64,000 nucleotides of DNA, from positions 30,149 to 94,148 of the forward strand of contig CAYORU010000010.1 of NCBI GenBank assembly GCA_964406445.1, given 5' to 3'. A model generated the notes under the pieces. The model was not told the origin of the DNA and did not search any database. It worked only from the letters and a program-made list of their open reading frames with translations. The position numbers were made by a program, and so were the translations under genes. Positions 54,903-63,873 of this stretch are shown in pieces. Origin of the DNA: SG8-30 sp964406445 (GTDB lineage: Bacteria > Pseudomonadota > Gammaproteobacteria > Steroidobacterales > Steroidobacteraceae). The stretch's first letter is position 1. Each line of letters starts with the position of its first letter.

Positions 54903-57332
54903 TCAGAAAGCGGAACCGACCGTGAACTGGAAGCCTTCGGTCTCGTCGCCGTAGCGGATGCCGTCGCTGGGCTCGTCGTTGAGCGGGATGCCGTAGCTGA
55001 ACCGGAAGATGCCGAGCGGCGCGAGCCACTGGACGGCGATGCCCGCCGACTGCTTCAGCTCATTGTAATCGAACTCGTAGGAAACCGGCGTCTGCCGGTC
55101 GCGTCCGAGGAACGGGATGTCCTGGCCCTGCGAGAAGACGTTGCCGATGTCGAAGAACAGGCTGATGCGGGTGCTCGCCCGCCACTTTTCCGGCACCGGG
55201 AAGATGAGTTCGGTCTGCCCCACGACCTTCAGGTTGCCGCCGTAGGGGTTGCCGAAGCTGTCCTTCGGGCCGAGCCGGCTCTCGCGGAACCCGCGGACCG
55301 AGCCCGGGCCGCCGGCGAAGAACTGCCGGTAGGGCGGGATCGTCGTCGTGTCGCCGTAGGCGTCGCCGTAGGCGAGCTCGGCCGACAGGGCGAGCGTCAG
55401 GCCCAGGAAGGCCGGCTGGAGGTGCAGGAAGTCGTAGCTCGCGATGTAGTACTCGACGTCGCTGCCGGGGATGGTCGCCGTCAGCGACAGCGCGTGGCGC
55501 GTGCCGCGGGTCGCGAAGATCGCCCGGTTGCGGCTGTCGAAGGACCAGCCGGCGACCGCCTCGTAGGTCGAGAAACGCGTGCCGTAGATGTTCGTGATCC
55601 GAGGCACCAGCGAGCCGGTCAGCGGGTCGGTGAACTGGTCGAAGATGACCCGCTGGTAGGGGTTGCCGTTGTTCTGCACCCAGGTGAGCGCCTCCCGCGC
55701 GCTCGAGAACTCGCTGGTCACGAGGTCCGAGCGCTGCGCGATCATGCCCCAGCGCACGCCCTGGTATTCGCTGATCGGGTAGCCGAACTCGAGGCTCGCC
55801 GAGTAGGTCTTGGTGGAGAAGTCCGAGGACGCAGACACGAACTGGGTGATGTCCCGGTACTGCAGGCCCACCGTGCGGGCCACGCCGTCGATGTTGGTGT
55901 ACGGATCCGTGTGCGAGATGCTGTACACCTTCGAGAATCGCCCGCCCGCCGCCTCGACGGCGAGGCGCTGGCCGCTGCCCATGAAGTTCGAGTGCACGAA
56001 GCTGCCGTTCAGGATGAACGACTGCGATTCCGAGTAGCCGACGCCGCCGCTGAACTGGCCGGGCAGGCCCTCCTTGACGTCGAAGTCGATGTCCACGAGG
56101 TCCGGCGTGCCGGGCACCGGCTTCTGCTCGAACTCCACTTTCTCGATGTAGGGCAGCCGCTGCAGGCGCTCCTTGGAGCGCTCGACCAGCGAGTTGGACA
56201 GGTACGAGCCCTCGAGCTGGCGCATCTCGCGGCGCAGGACCTCGTCGTCGATCGCGCTGGTGTTGACGAAGTTCACGCGCCGCACGTAGGCGCGGTTGCC
56301 CGGATCGACGAAGAAGGTCAGGTCGACGGTCTTCGCCTCCTCGTCGGCGGTCGGCACCGGGTCGACCTTCGAGAAGGCATAGCCCTCGACGCCGAGGCGC
56401 AGGTTCATCAGCTCCTGGGTCTGGGTGATGAGCTTGCGCGAGTAGGTGTCGCCGGGCTTGACCAGGATGAGCCCGCGCAGGTCCTTCTCGGGCACCACCA
56501 TCTTGCCGGCGAGGCGCACCTCGCCGACCTTGTAGACGTCGCCCTCCTCCACGTTGACCGTGATGAAGATGTCGTCCTTCTCGGGGGCGATCGCGACCTG
56601 CGTCGAGGCGATGTCGAAGCTCGCGTAGCCGCGGTCCTGGTAGTAGGAACGCAGGGTCTCGAGGTCGCCCTGCAGCGATTCGCGCGAGTAGCGGTCGTCC
56701 TGGCGGTACCAGGACAGCCAGTTCGGTTCCCGCAGCGCGAACTGCTCGAGCAGCGTCTCGTCGTCGAAGGCGTCGTTGCCGACGATGCCGATCTGGCGGA
56801 TCCGCGCGCGCTTGCCCTCCTTCACGTCGATGGTCACGCGGACGCGGTTGCCGGGCACTTCCTCGACCTGGGTGTCCACCCTCACCGCGTACTTGCCGCG
56901 GGCGAAGTACTGGTCGGTGAGGTAGCTCGTGACCTCGTCGAGCACGGACCGGTCGAAGGTCTTGCCCTGGGCCAGGCCCACGTTCCTCAGCGAGCGCTGC
57001 AGGTCCTCGGTCTTGATGTCCTTGTTGCCCTTGATCTCGAAGCTCTCGATGGACGGCCGCTCGAACACCGCGACCACCAGCGTGCTGCCGTCCCGGCGCA
57101 GCTCGATGTCCCGGAAGAAGCCCGTCGCGAACAGCGCCCGGATGGCCTCCTGGCCGCGGCGCCGGTCGAGGCGGTCGCCGATGTTGATGGGCAGGTAGTT
57201 GTAGACCGTGCCCTCCGAGATGCGCTGCAGGCCCTCGACGCGGATGTCGCCGACGACGAAGTCCTCGGCGGACTGCGCCAGGACGGCCGGCGCGTGCGCG
57301 AGCAGGAGGGTTCCGATCAACCTTCGAAGCAT
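54903..57332 (-). CDS. bamA: Outer-membrane protein assembly factor BamA
   Basis: Central pore of the BAM complex. 809 aa (E. coli 810). Signal peptide to about residue 22, five POTRA domains at about 25-425 (IRVEGLQRISEGTV ..., SFEIKGNKDIKT, IRQIGIVGNDAF, VGEVRLAGKM, VRRVNFVNTSAI), and a 16-strand barrel with the lid-lock VRGFRESRLGP at about 650. The last residue is Phe, the usual barrel signal. Lies between rseP and skp as in most gammaproteobacteria. Confidence 0.98.
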   Translation of the reverse strand: MLRRLIGTLLLAHAPAVLAQSAEDFVVGDIRVEGLQRISEGTVYNYLPINIGDRLDRRRGQEAIRALFATGFFRDIELRRDGSTLVVAVFERPSIESFEIKGNKDIKTEDLQRSLRNVGLAQGKTFDRSVLDEVTSYLTDQYFARGKYAVRVDTQVEEVPGNRVRVTIDVKEGKRARIRQIGIVGNDAFDDETLLEQFALREPNWLSWYRQDDRYSRESLQGDLETLRSYYQDRGYASFDIASTQVAIAPEKDDIFITVNVEEGDVYKVGEVRLAGKMVVPEKDLRGLILVKPGDTYSRKLITQTQELMNLRLGVEGYAFSKVDPVPTADEEAKTVDLTFFVDPGNRAYVRRVNFVNTSAIDDEVLRREMRQLEGSYLSNSLVERSKERLQRLPYIEKVEFEQKPVPGTPDLVDIDFDVKEGLPGQFSGGVGYSESQSFILNGSFVHSNFMGSGQRLAVEAAGGRFSKVYSISHTDPYTNIDGVARTVGLQYRDITQFVSASSDFSTKTYSASLEFGYPISEYQGVRWGMIAQRSDLVTSEFSSAREALTWVQNNGNPYQRVIFDQFTDPLTGSLVPRITNIYGTRFSTYEAVAGWSFDSRNRAIFATRGTRHALSLTATIPGSDVEYYIASYDFLHLQPAFLGLTLALSAELAYGDAYGDTTTIPPYRQFFAGGPGSVRGFRESRLGPKDSFGNPYGGNLKVVGQTELIFPVPEKWRASTRISLFFDIGNVFSQGQDIPFLGRDRQTPVSYEFDYNELKQSAGIAVQWLAPLGIFRFSYGIPLNDEPSDGIRYGDETEGFQFTVGSAF

Positions 57333-57355
57333 GGAGGGCGTTTTCCCCGGCGCGG

Positions 57356-58729
57356 CTAGCCGATCAGCCGCGCGATGTCGTTGTAGAAGGCGAAGCCCAT
57401 CAGCGCGACGAGCAGCACCACGCCGAGCTTCTGGCCGGCGACCTGCAGTTCCTCCGACAGCGGCCGGCCCTTGACGATCTCGGCCAGCTGGTAGAGCACC
57501 TGGCCGCCGTCGAGGATCGGGATCGGCAGCAGGTTCAGCACCCCGAGCGAGATGCTGACCAGCGCGAGGAAGCCGAGGAAGTAACCGATGCCGCCGAGCG
57601 CGGACAGTCCCGCGTACTGCGCGATGTTGATCGGGCCGGAGATGTTCTTGGTCGAGACGTCGCCGGTGACCATGCGCCACAGGAACTTCACGGTCAGCAC
57701 AGTCTTCGACCAGGTCTCGCCGAGCGCCGGCGCGACCGCCGCGAAGGGACCGTAGCGCTCGAGCGTGCGCATCTCGTCGGGGAAGCGGAGGTTGCCGCCC
57801 ACCGTCACCCCGATCCGCCCGACCAGCACGCCGTTGTCGGATTCCGCCGCCACGTCGACCGGCAGCTCGAGCGTGCCGCCGGCGCGGCGCAGGGTCAGCG
57901 TGACGGTCTCGCCCGGCCGCACCCGTATGCGCTCGACGAAGGCCGTGAAGCCCTCGACCGGCTCGCCGTCCACCGCCACCACCTCGTCGCCGGGCCGGAG
58001 GCCCGCCCGGGCCGCGGCGCCGCCCTCGGCGAGCGCCTCCACCACCACCGGCTGGCGCGGCAGCCAGAAGCCGAAGCCAAGCCCGCCGAGCAGCGCGCCC
58101 GGCTCGGTCAGCTCGCGCCGCCGCTCGGCCGGCACGGCCAGCGCGAGCGAGCGCCTCGCGCCGTCCGCGCCCTCGACCGCGAGCGTCACCTCGCCGCCGT
58201 CCACCAGCGCGTCGAGCATGCCGAGCATCGCCGCCTCGCGGGTCGCGACCGGCCGCCCGTCCACCTCCAGCAGCGTGTCGTCGGGCCGAAGCCCCGCCTG
58301 CTGCGCCAGCGAACCGACCGTCACCTCGCCGACGACCGGCTTCAGGCCGGGCACGCCGTTCAGGAAAACGAGCCAGAAGGCCAGGATCGCGAACAGGAAA
58401 TTGAAGCCGGGGCCGGCCAGCAGCACCGCGATGCGCGCGAGCGGCGGACGGTCCTGGAAGGCCCGCCCGGCGTCCCCGGGCGACACCGGACCCTCGCGCT
58501 CGTCGAGCATCTTCACGTAGCCGCCGAGCGGGATCGCGGCCACCACGTACTCGGTCCGGTCGGGGGACTTGCCGATCCACTTGACGAGCGGCCGGCCGAA
58601 GCCGATCGAGAACCGCAGCACCTTGAAGCCGAGCCGACGGGCCACCCAGAAATGGCCGTACTCGTGCACGGCGACGAGCACGCCGATCGCCACCACGAAG
58701 GCCAGCACCGAGGTCAGCACCGTTTCCAT
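57356..58729 (-). CDS. rseP: Site-2 protease RseP
   Basis: Intramembrane zinc protease that makes the second cut in RseA and frees sigma-E. 457 aa (E. coli 450). HEYGH zinc site at residues 22-26 in the first membrane helix. Two PDZ domains (about 115-190 and 205-280) and the third ligand Asp in NLLPIPILDGGQ at about 398. ATG 58729 shares one base with the dxr stop (TGATG). Its substrate is encoded at 20688-21332. Confidence 0.97.
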   Translation of the reverse strand: METVLTSVLAFVVAIGVLVAVHEYGHFWVARRLGFKVLRFSIGFGRPLVKWIGKSPDRTEYVVAAIPLGGYVKMLDEREGPVSPGDAGRAFQDRPPLARIAVLLAGPGFNFLFAILAFWLVFLNGVPGLKPVVGEVTVGSLAQQAGLRPDDTLLEVDGRPVATREAAMLGMLDALVDGGEVTLAVEGADGARRSLALAVPAERRRELTEPGALLGGLGFGFWLPRQPVVVEALAEGGAAARAGLRPGDEVVAVDGEPVEGFTAFVERIRVRPGETVTLTLRRAGGTLELPVDVAAESDNGVLVGRIGVTVGGNLRFPDEMRTLERYGPFAAVAPALGETWSKTVLTVKFLWRMVTGDVSTKNISGPINIAQYAGLSALGGIGYFLGFLALVSISLGVLNLLPIPILDGGQVLYQLAEIVKGRPLSEELQVAGQKLGVVLLVALMGFAFYNDIARLIG

Positions 58730-59916
58730 CACGCCCTCACCGGCTGCGCGGCTGCGCACAGGCCGGAAGCTTCGGATCTCGCCCAGCGGTCGGCCTCGAG
58801 CGCCGTCGCCAGGTCGGCCACGGGCCCCGCCCGGTGACGACCCAGCACCCCCTCAATGACCGCGGGGATCCCGGCAAAGTTCAGCCGCCCCTCGAGGAAG
58901 GCCGCCACCGCCACCTCGTTGGCCGCGTTCACGACGGCCGGCGCCGTGCCGCCGGTCTCGGCGGCGGTGCGCGCGATCCGCAGGCAGGGGAACCGGCTCG
59001 TGTCCGGCGGCTCGAAGCCGAGCTGCCCGACGCGCACCAGGTCGAGGGATTCTACACCGGACTCGATTCGCTCCGGCCAGCCGAGCGCGTGCGCGATCGG
59101 GGTACGCATGTCCGGGTTGCCGAGCTGCGCGAGCACCGAGCCGTCGACGTACTCGACCATCGAGTGGACCACGCTCTGCGGATGCACCATCACCTCGACC
59201 CGCTCCGGCCCGATGCCGAACAGCAGGCAGGCCTCGATCAGCTCGAGGCCCTTGTTCATGAGCGTCGCGGAGTCGACCGAGATCTTGCGGCCCATGCGCC
59301 AGTTCGGGTGGGCGACCGCCTGCTCGGGCGTCACGCTGCCGAGGGCCGCGGCGGGCGTGCGCAGGAACGGACCGCCCGAGCAGGTGAGCAGGATGCGCCG
59401 CAGGCCCGGCGGCCGCCGGCCGGCACCGATGGGCGGCAGGCACTGGAAGATGGCGTTGTGCTCGCTGTCGATCGGCACCAGCTCCGCGCCGTGGCGGTGG
59501 ACCGCCTCGACCAGCAGCGGCCCGGCGCAGACCAGCGACTCCTTGTTCGCGAGCAGCACGCGCTTGCCGGCGCGCGCGGCCGCGAGCGTCGGCTCGAGTC
59601 CGGCTGCGCCGACGATGGCCGCCATCACGTGCCGTGCCGTGGGCCAGGCCGCGACCGCGGCGAGCCCCTCGGCGCCGCCCAGCACCTCGGTGCCGAGGCC
59701 GTGGCGCGCGAGGCCGGCCGCGAGCCGCTGCGCCGCGGCGGGATCGGCCAGCGCGGCGACCTCGGGCCTGAATTCGAGGCACTGCTCGAGCAGCCGCTCG
59801 TCGCTCGCCTGGGCGGCGAGGGCCACGACCCGGAAGCGGGCGGGGTGGCGGCGGGCGACGTCGAGCGTCGAGACGCCGATCGAGCCGGTGGAGCCGAGGA
59901 TCGAGACGCCTTCCAT
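58729..59916 (-). CDS. dxr: 1-deoxy-D-xylulose 5-phosphate reductoisomerase
   Basis: Committing enzyme of the MEP pathway. 395 aa (E. coli 398). NADPH loop ILGSTGSIGVSTLDV at residues 6-20, LLANKESLVCAG at about 123, the metal site IDSEHNAIFQCL at about 148, HPNWRMGRKISVDSATLMNKGLE in blocks at about 208-230, and MVHPQSVVHSMVEY. ATG shares a base with the cdsA stop (TGATG). Confidence 0.97.
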   Translation of the reverse strand: MEGVSILGSTGSIGVSTLDVARRHPARFRVVALAAQASDERLLEQCLEFRPEVAALADPAAAQRLAAGLARHGLGTEVLGGAEGLAAVAAWPTARHVMAAIVGAAGLEPTLAAARAGKRVLLANKESLVCAGPLLVEAVHRHGAELVPIDSEHNAIFQCLPPIGAGRRPPGLRRILLTCSGGPFLRTPAAALGSVTPEQAVAHPNWRMGRKISVDSATLMNKGLELIEACLLFGIGPERVEVMVHPQSVVHSMVEYVDGSVLAQLGNPDMRTPIAHALGWPERIESGVESLDLVRVGQLGFEPPDTSRFPCLRIARTAAETGGTAPAVVNAANEVAVAAFLEGRLNFAGIPAVIEGVLGRHRAGPVADLATALEADRWARSEASGLCAAAQPVRA

Positions 59917-60716
59917 CACAGCACCCCGAGCCACGCCAGCCCGAGGGCGAACACCGGCACCGAGGCGGACAGGCTGTCGATCCGGTCGAGCACGCCGCCG
60001 TGGCCAGGCAGCAGGTGACCGCTGTCCTTGAGGCCAGCGTGGCGCTTGAACATGCTCTCCGTCAGGTCGCCGACCACGGAGGCGAGGAAGGCCGCCGCGC
60101 ACAGCGGCAGGAAGGCGGCCGCCGGGAAGTCGAAGAACGCCCAGCCCGCGACCGCGACCAGCGTCGCCGCGGCGAGGCCGCCCAGGAAGCCCTCCCAGGT
60201 CTTGTTCGGGCTCACCTGCGGGGCGAGCTTCTGCCGTCCGAAACGGCGCCCCGCGAAGTAGGCGCCGACATCGGCGGCCGCGGTGAGCAGCAGGACGAAG
60301 ATCACGAACGGGTAACCGATGCCGCCGGTGCCGTGGAGCTTCGCGAGTCCGAGCCAGAGCGGCGCGAGCACGATCACGCCCGCCGCGCCGGCGAGCGCCG
60401 GCCCGCCCCGGGACGGTGCGAGCGAGAGCCAGAGGAACGCGGCGAACCACCAGCCGGCGACCAGGGCCAGGACCGCCGCGAGCGACACCGGACCGCCGGC
60501 CAGCAGCCAGAGCCCCGCCATGGCGGCGGCGACGAGCGCGACGTAGGCGAGCCGGCCGGCCACGGACTCGAGGCGCGCGAAGGCGGCCCACTCCCAGGCC
60601 CCTGCCAGCACCAGCGCCGCGAATGCCGCGACCGCGAGCGCCGGCGGCAGCGCGAGCAGCACGAGCGCGAGCGCCAGCACCAGCCCGAGCGCGGTGAGCA
60701 CCCGCTGCCGCAGCAT
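59916..60716 (-). CDS. cdsA: Phosphatidate cytidylyltransferase CdsA
   Basis: Makes CDP-diacylglycerol. 266 aa (E. coli 285), about eight membrane helices. C-terminal signature LKDSGHLLPGHGGVLDRIDS at about 228-247, with the metal Asp residues, plus SPNKTWEGFLGG at about 168-179. ATG 60716 shares a base with the uppS stop. Uses CTP. Confidence 0.95.
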   Translation of the reverse strand: MLRQRVLTALGLVLALALVLLALPPALAVAAFAALVLAGAWEWAAFARLESVAGRLAYVALVAAAMAGLWLLAGGPVSLAAVLALVAGWWFAAFLWLSLAPSRGGPALAGAAGVIVLAPLWLGLAKLHGTGGIGYPFVIFVLLLTAAADVGAYFAGRRFGRQKLAPQVSPNKTWEGFLGGLAAATLVAVAGWAFFDFPAAAFLPLCAAAFLASVVGDLTESMFKRHAGLKDSGHLLPGHGGVLDRIDSLSASVPVFALGLAWLGVL

Positions 60717-61462
60717 CAGCGCGCTCCCCGCAGCTGCCCGGAGGTCAGGCCGTAGCGCCGCTCGCGGCGCGCGAAGCACTCGAGCGCGGCGTCATACTCG
60801 GCCTCGCCGAAGTCCGGCCACAGCGTGTCGCAGAAGTAGAGCTCGGTGTAGGCGAGGTTCCAGAGCAGGAAGTTGCTGATCCGATGCTCGCCGCCGGTGC
60901 GGATGAACAGGTCCGGATCCGGGCCATCGCCGAGCTCGAGCTCGCGGCCGAGCAGGTCCTCGTCGATCGCCGCCGGCTCGAGCGACCCGTCCCGCGCCCG
61001 CCCGGCCAGCCGCCGCGCGGCCTGCACGATGTCCCAGCGCCCGCCGTAGGACACGGCGACGTTGACCACGAGCCGCGAGTTGACGGCCGTGCGCCGCTCA
61101 GCGGCCGCCATGCCCTCGCGGGTGCCGGCGTCGAGCGCGCCGCGGTCGCCGAGGAAGCGCAGGCGCACGCCCTTCTCGGCCAGCTCGTCGACCTCGCGGC
61201 CGAGCACCTCGACGAACAGCTTCATCAGCACGTCCACCTCGTCCGGCGGACGGCGCCAGTTCTCGCTCGAGAACGCGAACAGGGTGAGCGCGCCCACGCC
61301 GCGGCGGACGGAGTGCTCGACGGTCGCGCGCACGGCCTTGACCCCGGCGCGGTGGCCGGCGGTGCGCGGCAGGTGCCGCCGCTGCGCCCAGCGGCCGTTG
61401 CCGTCCATGATGACGGCCACGTGGCGCGGGACGGCGGCGTCGGGTCCTGGCGGGGCGGGCAT
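60716..61462 (-). CDS. uppS: Undecaprenyl diphosphate synthase
   Basis: Makes the C55 lipid carrier for cell-wall and O-antigen synthesis. 248 aa (E. coli 253). HVAVIMDGNGRWAQRR at residues 14-29 with catalytic Asp20, GHRAG, LFAFSSENWRRP at about 61-72, and the C-terminal PDLFIRTGGEHRISNFLLWN at about 183-202 (in parts). Preceded by a 37-base gap after frr. Confidence 0.97.
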   Translation of the reverse strand: MPAPPGPDAAVPRHVAVIMDGNGRWAQRRHLPRTAGHRAGVKAVRATVEHSVRRGVGALTLFAFSSENWRRPPDEVDVLMKLFVEVLGREVDELAEKGVRLRFLGDRGALDAGTREGMAAAERRTAVNSRLVVNVAVSYGGRWDIVQAARRLAGRARDGSLEPAAIDEDLLGRELELGDGPDPDLFIRTGGEHRISNFLLWNLAYTELYFCDTLWPDFGEAEYDAALECFARRERRYGLTSGQLRGAR

Positions 61463-61499
61463 TCGGGAAGCGCCGGGGCCGGCAGCGACGGCGGCGCCG

Positions 61500-62057
61500 T
61501 CAGACCTGCAGGAGCTCCTTCTCCTTCTCCGCGAGCGTCGAATCCACCTCGGCGACCCAGTGGTCGGTCAGCTTCTGCACCTCGTCGTGTGCGCGGCGCT
61601 CGTCGTCCTCGGAGATCAGCTTTTCCTTGACCATCTCCTTCAGCTCGTTCATCAGGTCGCGGCGCACCGAGCGGACCGCCACCCGCGCGTTCTCGGCCTC
61701 GTGGCGCGCCACCTTGGTGAGGTCGCGGCGGCGCTCCTCGGTCATCGGCGGCAGCGGCAGCCGGATGACCGTGCCGGCCGTGTTCGGCGTGAGGCCGAGG
61801 TCGGACTTGAAGATGGCTTTCTCGATGGCGCCGACGACCGACTTGTCCCAGGGCGAGATCACCAGCGTGCGCGCGTCCTCGACGGTGACGTTGGCGACCT
61901 GCGTCAGCGGCGTCTCGGTGCCGTAGTACTCGACCTTGAGCCCGTCGAGAAGGCCGGTGTTGGCGCGGCCGGTGCGCATCCGCCGGAAGTGCTCGCGCAG
62001 GCTCGCGACGCACTTGCCCATGCGGTCGTTGGCGTCCTTACGAATGTCCTCGAACAT
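61500..62057 (-). CDS. frr: Ribosome recycling factor
   Basis: Splits post-termination ribosomes with EF-G. 185 aa, the same as E. coli. RTGRANTGLLDGLKVEYYGTETPL in blocks at about 29-52, ISPWDKSVVGAIEKAI, and LTKVARHEAENARVAVRSVRRD at about 122-143. GGGAGG lies six bases before ATG 62057; another ATG overlapping it at 62061 is out of frame. Confidence 0.97.
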   Translation of the reverse strand: MFEDIRKDANDRMGKCVASLREHFRRMRTGRANTGLLDGLKVEYYGTETPLTQVANVTVEDARTLVISPWDKSVVGAIEKAIFKSDLGLTPNTAGTVIRLPLPPMTEERRRDLTKVARHEAENARVAVRSVRRDLMNELKEMVKEKLISEDDERRAHDEVQKLTDHWVAEVDSTLAEKEKELLQV

Positions 62058-62116
62058 GCATCCTCCCTGGGGCCCGTTGACGCTCTGGCGATCGCCGCAG
62101 CGTCGACAGGCCCTCT

Positions 62117-62848
62117 TCAGGCGTCGTTGACCACGAGCGTGCCCACGTCCTCGCCGTCCACGATGCGGATCAGGTCGCCCTCGTTGAACAGGTTGAACAC
62201 GCGCAGCGGCAGGTCGTTCTCCCGGCACATCACGATCGCGGTCGCGTCCATGACGCCGAGCCGGTCGGCGAGCACGCGGTCGAAGGACAGCTTCGAGTAG
62301 CGCTCGGCCTTCGGGTTGCGGACCGGGTCGTCGCTGTAGACGCCGTTCACCTTGGTCGCCTTGAGCAGCAGGTCGGCGCCGATCTCGATCGCGCGCAGGG
62401 AAGCCGCCGTGTCCGTGGTGAAGAACGGGTTGCCGGTGCCCGCGGCGAGGATCACGCAGCGCCCCTTGTCGAGGTGGCGGATCGCGCGGCGGCGGATGTA
62501 GTCCTCGCAGACCTGCTGCACGCGCAGCGCCGACATCACCCGTGAGTCGCAGCCGATGCGCTCGAGCGCATCCTGCAGCGCCAGCGAGTTCATCACCGTC
62601 GCCAGCATGCCCATGTGGTCGCCCGTGACCCGGTCCATGCCGGTGCGGGCGAGGCCCGCGCCGCGGAACAGGTTGCCGCCGCCGATCACCACCGCGACCT
62701 GCAGGCCGCGGCCCATGACGTCGCGGATCTCGCCGGCGATGCGCCGCAGCACTGCCGGGTCGACGCCATAGTCCTGTGCGCCGAGGAGGGCTTCCCCGCT
62801 CAGCTTGAGCAGGATGCGCTTGAGCGGGCGGGAGGGTTGGTCGGACAT
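62117..62848 (-). CDS. pyrH: UMP kinase
   Basis: Phosphorylates UMP to UDP, feeding CTP synthase. 243 aa (E. coli 241). ILLKLSGEALLG at residues 12-23, VIGGGNLFRGAG at about 55-66, DHMGMLATVMNSLALQDAL, AAGTGNPFFTTDTAASLRA, and ATKVNGVYSDDP at about 165. The gap to tsf holds a strong hairpin and a perfect TATAAT. Confidence 0.97.
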   Translation of the reverse strand: MSDQPSRPLKRILLKLSGEALLGAQDYGVDPAVLRRIAGEIRDVMGRGLQVAVVIGGGNLFRGAGLARTGMDRVTGDHMGMLATVMNSLALQDALERIGCDSRVMSALRVQQVCEDYIRRRAIRHLDKGRCVILAAGTGNPFFTTDTAASLRAIEIGADLLLKATKVNGVYSDDPVRNPKAERYSKLSFDRVLADRLGVMDATAIVMCRENDLPLRVFNLFNEGDLIRIVDGEDVGTLVVNDA

Positions 62849-62876
62849 CGGGCCCTCGGGCAGTCGGCCGGCGCCA

Positions 62877-62882
62877 ATTATA
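62877..62882 (-). promoter_or_regulatory. Perfect -10 TATAAT before pyrH
   Basis: TATAAT on the coding strand, rare in such GC-rich DNA, about 30 bases before the pyrH ATG. A start near 62870 would leave a leader of about 22 bases. The -35 position falls inside the hairpin and is not consensus. Confidence 0.45.
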
Positions 62883-62883
62883 G

Positions 62884-62907
62884 GGAACCCCGCCGCAGCG
62901 GGGTTCC
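62884..62907 (-). terminator. Hairpin between tsf and pyrH
   Basis: Perfect 10-bp stem GGAACCCCGC / GCGGGGTTCC with a 4-base loop, within the 131-base gap. The bases that follow on the coding strand are CTATAATT, not a U-run. It may cap or attenuate the rpsB-tsf transcript while a separate promoter restarts pyrH. Confidence 0.5.
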
Positions 62908-62979
62908 GGGTGTCGCTCCGCGGGCCGCCCGCGGGCCCTGCCGGTCGCAATGCAGCGATTGCCGTAGCGTGGTCACGCC

Positions 62980-63867
62980 CTAGTGCCGGCCCTCCGCCGC
63001 CTTGACCTGGGCCATCACCTCGTCGGCGAAGTTCTCCTGCTTCTTCTCGATGCCTTCGCCGACCTCGAAGCGCACGAAGCCCGTCACCTTGGCGCCGGCG
63101 CCCTTCAGGAGCTTCTCGACCGTGATGTCCGGGTCCTTCACGAAAGGCTGGCCGGTGAGGCAGATCTCGGCGAGGTACTTGCGCAGGCGGCCCTCGACCA
63201 TCTTGGCGACGATCTCGGGCGGCTTGCCCTCGCCGGCAGCCTGTGCCGAGAGGATCTCGCGCTCCTTGTCGACGATCGCGGCCGGCACGTCGGACGGCGA
63301 GACGTACTGCGGGTTCGCCGCCGCGACGTGCATGGCGACGTCGCGGGCGAGCGGCTCGTCGCCGCCGTCGAGCCCGACCAGCACGCCGATGCGCCCCCCG
63401 TGCACGTAGCTGCCCACCCGTCCCGGCGCGGCGAGGCGTGCCACGCGGCGCACGCCGATGTTCTCGCCGATGCGCGCCACCAGCGCGCGGCGGACCTCGT
63501 CCACGGTGCCGCCGGGCAGCGGCAGCGCCATCGCCGCCTCGAGCGACTCGGCGCCGGAGGCCAGAGCGGCCGCCGCGACGTCGGCGGCAAAGCGCTGGAA
63601 GTCGTCCTGGCGGGCGACGAAATCGGTCTCGGAGTTGACCTCGACGACCACGGCCGCGGTGCCGGTGCCGCTCGTCTGCGTGACGACCACGCCCTCGGCG
63701 GCTACGCGACCGGCCTTCTTGTCGGCCTTGGCGAGCCCCGCCTTGCGCATCAGCTCGGCGGCGGCATCGAGGTCGCCGCCGGTCTCGACCAGGGCCTTCT
63801 TGCACTCCATCATGCCCGCGCCGGTGCGCTCGCGCAGGGTCTTGACGGCTTCTGCGGTGATGCTCAT
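62980..63867 (-). CDS. tsf: Elongation factor Ts
   Basis: Nucleotide-exchange factor for EF-Tu. 295 aa (E. coli 283). KTLRERTGAGMMECKKAL at residues 9-26, VEVNSETDFVAR at about 74-85 (the TDFV EF-Tu contact), AMHVAAANPQYVS at about 174, and LTGQPFVKDPDITVEKLLK near the end. AGGGGAG inside the rpsB end serves as ribosome site, with six bases between genes. Stop is TAG. Confidence 0.97.
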   Translation of the reverse strand: MSITAEAVKTLRERTGAGMMECKKALVETGGDLDAAAELMRKAGLAKADKKAGRVAAEGVVVTQTSGTGTAAVVVEVNSETDFVARQDDFQRFAADVAAAALASGAESLEAAMALPLPGGTVDEVRRALVARIGENIGVRRVARLAAPGRVGSYVHGGRIGVLVGLDGGDEPLARDVAMHVAAANPQYVSPSDVPAAIVDKEREILSAQAAGEGKPPEIVAKMVEGRLRKYLAEICLTGQPFVKDPDITVEKLLKGAGAKVTGFVRFEVGEGIEKKQENFADEVMAQVKAAEGRH

Positions 63868-63873
63868 GAACGC

